A stretch of DNA of 6,771 nucleotides from JBDRED01 sp043820025 [NCBI: Elusimicrobiota bacterium]. Its GTDB lineage: Bacteria; RUG730; JBDRED01. Under the pieces are notes generated by a model. It worked only from the letters and a program-made list of their open reading frames with translations, was not told the origin of the DNA and searched no databases. The number at the start of each line of letters is the position of its first letter. The stretch's first letter is position 1. Position numbers and translations under genes: made by a program. The stretch lies in assembly GCA_043820025.1 (NCBI GenBank), contig JBDRED010000003.1, positions 1 to 6,771 of the forward strand. The letters run 5' to 3'. This document shows, piece by piece, positions 1-5,551 of the stretch.

Positions 1-2057
1 GTGCTAAGCTGCATATACCTGCCTGCTGCAAAAGAAAAATCACCATTTGCTTTATTATTATTACCCCCTGGAATAGAGGCATAATCTCCAGCTATTTCAT
101 TACTCCATCCTCCAGCTATAGCGCTATATTCACCACTTACACTATTACCACTACCTGAGCCAATAAAGCCTCCTTGTGATGAAACAGTATTATTAACGCC
201 TCCACCAATGGTTGCATAAAGATTTGAAGATGTATTTGTTTCTCCTCCCAAGATTGTTGAAAATGACTGTGATGCGCTATTTCCTGATCCGCCTGCTATA
301 ACTGACCCCTTACCTGCCGCAGTATTAGCGCTGCCGCCTGAAACAACAGCTGATGAAGATGAAGCTTTATTATATGCTCCTCCGCCTACAGCCGCATAAA
401 TATCTGAAGCGGTGTTTTTATATCCGCCGCTGACAGTTCCCATATTTGCTGAGACGCTGTTTGTATCTCCTCCAGAAATTACTGCGCTATAACCATAAGC
501 ATTATTTCCTACTCCGCCGCTAATTGTTGAATAATCATAATATACTGTATTTTGATAACCGCCGCCTAAAGAACAATACTGCCAGTTCTGCCCATTTTCT
601 CCTGTAATACTATTAACTCCTAAATTAACATGAGTAAACGCATTTGTTCCATACGTTGTATTACCCTGTCTTAATACTGCTCCATTAAATGTTATTGTAG
701 AAACTCTTACTCCACCTACAACATGCAGTTTTTCTTGAGGAGGATTGATCCCTATTCCAACATTACCCGTATTATAATAGATAGCGCTTGCCGCGCCGTC
801 GCTCCACTGTGATGATCCGCTTATGCCTGTAAGACCTGTTCCGTCACCGACAAATGCTGTAGCTTTTACTGTGCCTGACACCTCTAATACTTCAGTCGGA
901 TTTGTTGTCCCTATACCAACATTGCCTTTTAGGATTGCTGAAATACTTGGGTCTGCCGGATCAATATAATATGTAAAGTCAGACGTATCTTGTAATCTTG
1001 CTCCTGCTATATCTCCCTCTACTCTTAATGCTGAATTAGGGTCTGCAACGCCTATTCCGACATTACCTGTGTTATAATAAATTTTCCCGCCGCTGCCATC
1101 AGACCATTGTGATGAAGAGCCTATTCCTGTCAGGCCTGTTCCGTCTCCGACAAATGCTATTGCCTTAACTGTGCCTGACACCTCTAAAACCTCAGTCGGG
1201 TTGATAGTCCCTATACCTACATTCCCATCAGCTGCGATTCTCATTTGCTCTGCGTTGCTTGTTTCAAATATCATGGGCGCTATGCCTGTTCTTATATACA
1301 TATTGTTATCAAAATTCTGTCCTACTATAGTTTGATCAGAGCTGTCTCTTTGGATTAAATTCCCTATTGCAGCAGCAGTATTTTTTGCGTAAATCCCTTG
1401 GTCATTCTCAAGAAGGATATTTCCGTTTACAGAAAGTTTTTTTAAAGGAGTTGCTGTTCCTATGCCTACATTGCCTGAGTTATAATATATTGCTCCGCCT
1501 GTTCCGTCTGTCCATTTACCCAAACCCGTAACTCCGGTTAATGCTGACCCATCGCCCATAAACGCAACTGCCTTTACTGTTCCTGTGCTTTCAATATCTC
1601 CCTCTACCTTTAACCCTGTTGCCTGGCCTAAAACTGCTACAGTACTTCCGCCTATCTTAAATCCAATATCAGTTCCTGCGGACACAGACACATTCTCAGC
1701 TGTCTTTGAATGCAGAGCATACACCTTTGAATTTACAGGCTGCCTGGGGCTTAACACTGTGCTCCCTACTCTAAGCTCTATCCAATAATCCTTATTTGCT
1801 GACCAGTCAACACCTGTTGGCTCAAGCGTACATGTAAATATTCCTGAACTTACCTCAACGCTATTATATGTGTTTGTCCATATTGAACCGCCGCCCGTTT
1901 GTACGTCAAAGATCGATACCGTAATATCCCTCGTAACTCCTGTTATTGCTTTTCCATACTCATGCAGCATACCCTGATAAATAATTTTATTTGGAACCTT
2001 ACTATATACAAGAGAACCAATTAATACTAAAATGATAATTATATAACTTCTTTTCAT
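1..2057 (-). CDS. Surface fibre/adhesin with NVGIG repeats and YadA-like beta-roll (3' end outside window)
   Basis: An open frame of 685 codons runs from ATG at 2057 to the left edge with no stop, so the C-terminus is missing. A signal peptide (residues 1-19, MKRSYIIIILVLIGSLVYS) is followed by a beta-sandwich at about 20-115 of the type that precedes tail-fibre-like repeats (motifs IIYQGMLHEYGK, SPRQPVNSKVYALHS). Residues 188-445 carry five NVGIG modules with interleaved GDGTGLTGI motifs. From about 495 to the edge there is a GG-rich repeat of exact 15-residue period, as in left-handed beta-rolls of YadA-type heads. Proteins of this layout usually end in a trimerisation or S74 chaperone domain, which would lie beyond the edge. 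The role is probably an extracellular fibre or adhesin; the ligand is unknown. A G-rich ribosome site (2064-2068) supports the start. It could be a domesticated phage fibre, but the signal peptide and neighbours favour a cellular surface protein. Confidence 0.85.
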   Translation of the reverse strand, partial: MKRSYIIIILVLIGSLVYSKVPNKIIYQGMLHEYGKAITGVTRDITVSIFDVQTGGGSIWTNTYNSVEVSSGIFTCTLEPTGVDWSANKDYWIELRVGSTVLSPRQPVNSKVYALHSKTAENVSVSAGTDIGFKIGGSTVAVLGQATGLKVEGDIESTGTVKAVAFMGDGSALTGVTGLGKWTDGTGGAIYYNSGNVGIGTATPLKKLSVNGNILLENDQGIYAKNTAAAIGNLIQRDSSDQTIVGQNFDNNMYIRTGIAPMIFETSNAEQMRIAADGNVGIGTINPTEVLEVSGTVKAIAFVGDGTGLTGIGSSSQWSDGSGGKIYYNTGNVGIGVADPNSALRVEGDIAGARLQDTSDFTYYIDPADPSISAILKGNVGIGTTNPTEVLEVSGTVKATAFVGDGTGLTGISGSSQWSDGAASAIYYNTGNVGIGINPPQEKLHVVGGVRVSTITFNGAVLRQGNTTYGTNAFTHVNLGVNSITGENGQNWQYCSLGGGYQNTVYYDYSTISGGVGNNAYGYSAVISGGDTNSVSANMGTVSGGYKNTASDIYAAVGGGAYNKASSSSAVVSGGSANTAAGKGSVIAGGSGNSASQSFSTILGGETNTSSNLYATIGGGVNNTVSSQGGFIGSGSGNSVSGEYSAIAGGWSNEIAGDYASIPGGNNNKANGDFSFAAGRYMQLS
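3..572 (-). repeat. In-frame 45-bp (15-residue) tandem repeats coding a beta-roll
   Basis: Within the fibre gene, a GG pair (or its substitute) recurs at residues 499, 514, 529, 544, 559, 574, 589, 604, 619, 634, 649, 664 and 679, always 15 apart with no insertion or deletion. A typical unit reads AAVGGGAYNKASSSS or SVIAGGSGNSASQSF. The consensus is hydrophobic-x-hydrophobic-x-G-G-x-x-N-x-hydrophobic/A-S-x-x-Y. The DNA copies are diverged, so the period is held at protein level. One register position has SG in place of GG (residue 634). The array continues to the window edge, where residue 679 sits in a more YadA-like FAAGRY context. Confidence 0.85.
723..1496 (-). repeat. NVGIG / GDGTGLTGI module repeats in the fibre gene
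   Basis: Five copies of NVGIG occur at residues 196, 279, 333, 379 and 433 of the fibre protein, and three GDG(S/T)xLTG motifs at about 168, 304 and 404. The pattern IYYNTGNVGIG followed by a proline and a beta-strand is common in bacterial and phage fibre shafts. Residues 278-340 (nt 1038-1226) and 377-439 (nt 741-929) form a close direct repeat, 52 of 63 residues identical, offset by exactly 297 bp. Confidence 0.8.
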
Positions 2058-2063
2058 CGAATG

Positions 2064-2068
2064 CCCCC
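2064..2068 (-). promoter_or_regulatory. Ribosome binding site of the fibre gene (G-rich)
   Basis: Five consecutive G residues on the minus strand sit six bases before the ATG at 2057. This is not a textbook AGGAGG, but it can pair with the anti-Shine-Dalgarno CCUCC using one G-U pair, and it is the only G-run in the AT-rich leader. Confidence 0.5.
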
Positions 2069-2091
2069 AGAATATTTATTATTTATATTTA

Positions 2092-2121
2092 ATTACAAAT
2101 ACTACTTTTTATATTTGTCAT
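2092..2121 (-). promoter_or_regulatory. Candidate sigma-70-type promoter of the fibre gene
   Basis: On the minus strand ATGACA (2121-2116, five of six to TTGACA) and TGTAAT (2097-2092, five of six to TATAAT) are separated by 18 bp. This would place the transcript start near 2085, with a leader of about 28 bases. The region is very AT-rich, so a chance match is quite possible. The 174-bp gap before this gene, compared with 6-17 bp elsewhere, makes a separate promoter reasonable. Confidence 0.3.
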
Positions 2122-2135
2122 TACTGTTTTCTCTC

Positions 2136-2224
2136 TGTCATTCCCGCGAAGGCGGGAATCCATATCAATAATAATATATCAAACCAATGCAAGCTCCTGG
2201 ATCTCCACCTACGCGGAGATGACA
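2136..2224. repeat. 89-bp inverted-repeat element made of two palindromic arms (REP/MITE-like)
   Basis: Two 27-bp arms in opposite orientation, 2136-2162 and 2198-2224, begin and end with TGTCAT and ATGACA and match at 21 of 27 positions. Each arm is itself a hairpin: ATTCCCGC/GCGGGAAT (2140-2147 with 2152-2159, loop GAAG) and ATCTCCAC/GCGGAGAT (2201-2208 with 2213-2220, loop CTAC). The 35-bp spacer is AT-rich. The left arm fits ATTCCC-N8-GGGAAT, the form I recall for the neisserial dRS3 repeat, a short palindrome also common in other genomes. The element fills most of the gap between the Fn3 gene and the fibre gene. Paired extragenic palindromes or a small non-autonomous insertion are the best guesses; neither end has a clear target duplication. 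Confidence 0.65.
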
Positions 2225-2231
2225 ACTGCTC

Positions 2232-3401
2232 TTATTTAATTATAAGCATATAAAATGTTTCGGTTCGTCCTTCCTTTTCAACTCTGCAAATATATGATCC
2301 ATTATATAATGTCCTTCCTCTGTCATCCCTACCATTATATATATACTCATTAGCTCCGGCTATTGCGCTGTATTCTGTCTCAAATATCGGGTCTCCATAT
2401 TCTGAGAATATTTTTATCACAACTACCTGGGAATGATCAGCGCTAAATACTATGCTTGTTGTTCCCTTGTTCGGGTTAAATGGATTTGGATAATTAAATG
2501 CCCGCTCTACCCTTGGAATAGTAGTAAAGGTATATACAGGACTTGCGCCAACCGCGCCATATTCATTAATAGCCTCTATCTTCCAATAATACTTAGTGTT
2601 ATATTTAAGGCTTGTAAGTTCGTAGGATGTCTCATATCCTTCGTATATTTTTTTAAAATTAATATTGTCCTCGCTCAGGTAAAGCTTATAATAAAGCCTG
2701 CCTGCGTATGAGTTATGAACAAAGTCCTCTAGGCCGGAGAGAAGAACCTGCCATTTCAGGACAAGCCTTGCGTTAGAAACAATATCTCCGTCGATAATAC
2801 CAAGATTATTAAAACTCGACGGAGCGCCTGTTACAATAAACGAGCTAACACTAAGTTCATACTCGCTAGTATGGTAGGTATTCTTTGCTAAATATCTGCA
2901 CTCATATATCCCTGGATTAATCTTTACCTCTTTTTCATAAATAATATTTGCCCCGCTTGCGCTTGTCTGCGCCATAACCTGACTGGAAACAGCGGAAGGA
3001 TCCGCTATGTTCCAATACCTTGCTTTTGGATACCCAGCATCAGGTAAAACGTCATACTGGTCATAATATGTTACCTTAAAAGGTGTTTTGTTAGGATATA
3101 CAACTATAAAATACTGATTATACTCGTCAAGAAGTAATGGCTGAGAAGAAGATGAAAAATATTCTGCGCCAAAAATACTTGTCAGTGAAGTTATGTCTCC
3201 ATTATGTGATGCTACGCCGTTTGAATCAATGGTAGAGCCTGCTTTAAAATACCAGGATGTCTGGTTAAGAAGGGTTGTGTTTTCAAAAATTAAAACACTA
3301 GTATCCCCGCCTATAAAAATATTTTCCGCAGCAAAAGATATACAAGGAAGAACAATTAAAAATATAATAACCAGTTTTAATTTTAGCATTAAGTAATCCA
3401 T
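2232..3401 (-). CDS. Secreted Fn3-like protein with YPNPFNP C-terminal (type IX sorting / FlgD-Ig-like) domain
   Basis: The 389-residue product has a signal peptide (hydrophobic stretch about 9-22, cleavage likely after SFA at 24). Residues 25-200 are a beta-rich region I do not recognise. About 205-296 resembles a fibronectin type III domain (YYKLYLSEDNINFKKIY, ELTSLKYNTKYYWKIEAINE). A C-terminal domain at 302-389 starts with YPNPFNP, contains VVIKIFSEYGDPIF and LYNGSYICRVE, and ends in FYMLIIK. Such domains act as type IX secretion sorting signals in Bacteroidota; here that role is inferred. The gene starts 6 bp after the stop of the caspase gene, so translation is probably coupled. No ribosome site precedes the ATG at 3401. 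The in-frame ATG at 3389 has a GGA seven bases upstream and would give a shorter, normal signal peptide, so it may be the true start. Its function beyond being exported is unknown. Confidence 0.8.
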   Translation of the reverse strand: MDYLMLKLKLVIIFLIVLPCISFAAENIFIGGDTSVLIFENTTLLNQTSWYFKAGSTIDSNGVASHNGDITSLTSIFGAEYFSSSSQPLLLDEYNQYFIVVYPNKTPFKVTYYDQYDVLPDAGYPKARYWNIADPSAVSSQVMAQTSASGANIIYEKEVKINPGIYECRYLAKNTYHTSEYELSVSSFIVTGAPSSFNNLGIIDGDIVSNARLVLKWQVLLSGLEDFVHNSYAGRLYYKLYLSEDNINFKKIYEGYETSYELTSLKYNTKYYWKIEAINEYGAVGASPVYTFTTIPRVERAFNYPNPFNPNKGTTSIVFSADHSQVVVIKIFSEYGDPIFETEYSAIAGANEYIYNGRDDRGRTLYNGSYICRVEKEGRTETFYMLIIK

Positions 3402-3407
3402 AATAAT

Positions 3408-5534
3408 TTATTTTAATATAAAGAAGAAGTCGCCCTCTCCCCCGTCTCTTAATCTTCCCATCTGCGGCACCTGCTTATGCTCTGTTTCAATACTAACCAT
3501 CTTTCTTACATAATTATGTAATTCGTGAATTGATAACACACCGTCTTTATCCGCGTCAGCGCGGCCTTTTAATCCATCTATAAAATAATGCGTATAAATA
3601 CTCTGCTCATACTTACTGGAAATCTGCGAATACTGCATAGACTGTCCTGCAGTCATTGCCTGTCTGGATTCCTGAGAGAATGATTGTATTAATTCTTTAA
3701 CACCTTTATTTTGTTCATCGCCTTTATTTCGCATAAGCACTATTCCGCTGTTACATGTATCCACAACAAAGAGAACCTGCTTTGCAGGCAGTGATTCTGA
3801 GAACTGCTGTATTAGGTCCATTGAGATACATGTTGATACAGGCTTATCCTTTTCTCCGTCAATAGGAACTAAAAAGCCCTGCTTTGTGCTATCCTTTCTT
3901 GTTTCGCGCATTAAGCCATGGCCTGAATAAAATATTAAAACCCTATCGTTTTCTGCGACCTTACCAGGAAGCTTATCTCCTAAAAATTCTTCAATATTAC
4001 TCTTTGTTGGCTCGCCCATATAATTTGGATTATTGGTTGATACAATGCCCGAGGTTCCAAACACAAAGATGGTCTCCTCAGTAAATTCCTTAGTATCATT
4101 TATTAGGCTCTTTTTTATAGCTGTTAAATCATTAGCTACATACCCAAGAGGAGGGAACCCGCTCTTTTCCGGGTAATCATCTACGCCTATTAACACACCC
4201 CAACTCTTTCCCTTCCCTGAGACAAAATTCACAAAATCATCCATAGACAAGCCTTTAGTTAATGTCGGCTTATATATTAATACAATATCATCGTAAACTG
4301 CTTTACCGTTTTTCGAGTCAACTGCTTCAATTCTAATATTATTTATTCCTTCTGTTAAACTAAGCGCTGTATTTATATCATATGTTTGGTCGTTAATATT
4401 ATATTTAGTAAATAATATCTCTCCATTTCTTTTGATAGTACACTCTAATAACAGCGTATTTGCGTCGCTTAATATCGTACCCGCAAGATTTATTTCTTTC
4501 ATATAGACGGTATGATTACCCGGAGGCATAGTCTTTTCTCCCTGTTTTAAATACTTTACTATAATTGCAGGCGGAGATGTTTCTCCTGCATAAACAGCCT
4601 CTTTCTTTTTAACGCCAAAAACAAAAGACAAACCAAAGGAGTGCGTGTCCATATCGCTTATTCCTTCCGGAGACAAGGTATATGCATAATTTAACATTAC
4701 AGATGTTCGCTTTGTGCCAATCCCAATAGAGGGCGCAATTTGATTGAAATGCGGATATATTCTGCACCCGCCGCGCAACATTAATGAATCAAGAACAGAA
4801 AGCTCACAGCCTAGGCGAGCTCCGCCGGCGTACGGGTCATCAAATACATGCTCATACGCGCCTAGTAATAAAAGTGATTTATCTCTATTCGCATACCAAG
4901 ACATTCCAAGGCGCATAAGAGCCGGCTGGGATTCCATAGGCCCATTGTCTTGAAATTGTAATTTCTGGCCAAGATGCGAAACTGCCAGACCTATTGTTGT
5001 TCTATTGTTATTGTACAGAGCGCCAACATTAGCATGAATCCCTTTTGCATCTAAATCTTTAGCTAAAACACTCCCCTTATATGTCATCCTTGTTTCTCCA
5101 ATACTAAGTCCCAGCGCAAAGGTTTGATGCAGCTTTACTGCAAAGGATAGATTATAGTTTGTTTTATTATCACCTATAGATTCATCGTGTTTTATACCGT
5201 CTCTATCATAATATTCAATACTTGTTGTGTTTAATAGAAAGTCTAGTCCAAGCGCAATATTACGAAATGGATAAATAAAGCCGGCGAAATTACTAGAAAT
5301 ACCGGCAGGTAATTGCGCTGAGTAAAAACCCAGTGTAGGATATTTTACAAAGCATAATCCTGCAGGATTCCAATACGCTGCGCTATAATCAAAGGCGTTT
5401 GCCGCAACAGATCGTCCTAATGCTTCAGCGCGCGCTCCCTGACCAATAAGAAGAAATTGCGCAGTAGACCTTGCCGCATATACCGCAGACTGAATATAGA
5501 CCAATAAAAAAATAATATAACTAAGCCTTTTCAT
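3408..5534 (-). CDS. PorV/PorQ-like outer-membrane barrel fused to Ig-like and C14 caspase-family peptidase domains
   Basis: The 708-residue product has a signal peptide (1-20, ending AVYA). Residues about 22-310 are a PorV/PorQ (UPF0164)-like beta-barrel, recognised from GQGARAEALGRSVAA, AAYWNPAGL and the closing strand HSFGLSFVFGVKK. An Ig-like domain lies at about 320-423 (AGTILSDANTLLLECTIKRN, LTEGINNIRIEAVDS). Residues about 442-708 are a C14 caspase/metacaspase-type peptidase: the strand WGVLIGVDDYP, catalytic His539 in FYSGHG and nucleophile Cys594 in VVDTCNSG, so both catalytic residues are present. Asp592 in the DxC motif is the acidic residue that in metacaspases favours Arg or Lys at P1. 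Residues 660-671 form a complete EF-hand loop (DADKDGVLSIHE). A ribosome site GGAG lies 5 bases before the ATG. It sits mid-operon between two proteins with C-terminal sorting-like domains. Ig plus caspase is a familiar pairing; the barrel in front is unusual. The frame is intact across all junctions. Substrate and side of the membrane are unknown. Confidence 0.88.
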   Translation of the reverse strand: MKRLSYIIFLLVYIQSAVYAARSTAQFLLIGQGARAEALGRSVAANAFDYSAAYWNPAGLCFVKYPTLGFYSAQLPAGISSNFAGFIYPFRNIALGLDFLLNTTSIEYYDRDGIKHDESIGDNKTNYNLSFAVKLHQTFALGLSIGETRMTYKGSVLAKDLDAKGIHANVGALYNNNRTTIGLAVSHLGQKLQFQDNGPMESQPALMRLGMSWYANRDKSLLLLGAYEHVFDDPYAGGARLGCELSVLDSLMLRGGCRIYPHFNQIAPSIGIGTKRTSVMLNYAYTLSPEGISDMDTHSFGLSFVFGVKKKEAVYAGETSPPAIIVKYLKQGEKTMPPGNHTVYMKEINLAGTILSDANTLLLECTIKRNGEILFTKYNINDQTYDINTALSLTEGINNIRIEAVDSKNGKAVYDDIVLIYKPTLTKGLSMDDFVNFVSGKGKSWGVLIGVDDYPEKSGFPPLGYVANDLTAIKKSLINDTKEFTEETIFVFGTSGIVSTNNPNYMGEPTKSNIEEFLGDKLPGKVAENDRVLIFYSGHGLMRETRKDSTKQGFLVPIDGEKDKPVSTCISMDLIQQFSESLPAKQVLFVVDTCNSGIVLMRNKGDEQNKGVKELIQSFSQESRQAMTAGQSMQYSQISSKYEQSIYTHYFIDGLKGRADADKDGVLSIHELHNYVRKMVSIETEHKQVPQMGRLRDGGEGDFFFILK

Positions 5535-5539
5535 AAATT

Positions 5540-5543
5540 CTCC
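5540..5543 (-). promoter_or_regulatory. Ribosome binding site of the barrel-caspase gene
   Basis: GGAG on the minus strand, within AGGATGGAGA, lies five bases before the ATG at 5534 and inside the 17-bp gap after the kelch gene's TAG stop. It fixes the start of the barrel-caspase protein and shows independent initiation within the operon. Confidence 0.75.
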
Positions 5544-5551
5544 ATCCTGAA

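Noticed and set aside
3-572. 45-bp periodicity as a possible CRISPR array
   Set aside because: The repeats are in frame, diverged at DNA level and have no constant repeat with unique spacers; they encode a protein beta-roll.
1-2057. Prophage tail-fibre gene
   Set aside because: NVGIG shafts occur in phage fibres, but this protein has a signal peptide and all neighbours are cellular envelope proteins; no other phage gene is seen.
2136-2162. Left palindromic arm as an intrinsic terminator between the Fn3 gene and the fibre gene
   Set aside because: The hairpin is stable but is not followed by a T-run on either strand, so it does not meet the usual form of an intrinsic terminator.
3330-3342. 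Lipobox at the Cys in VLPC of the Fn3 protein
   Set aside because: Proline before the Cys breaks the lipobox rule, and a good signal peptidase I site (SFA) lies four residues later.
1585-4953. Several 66-92 codon open frames on the plus strand (1585-1788, 2433-2711, 3193-3396, 3884-4084, 4744-4953)
   Set aside because: Each lies fully opposite a well-supported minus-strand gene, lacks a convincing ribosome site, and shows no domain or signal; they are antisense shadows.
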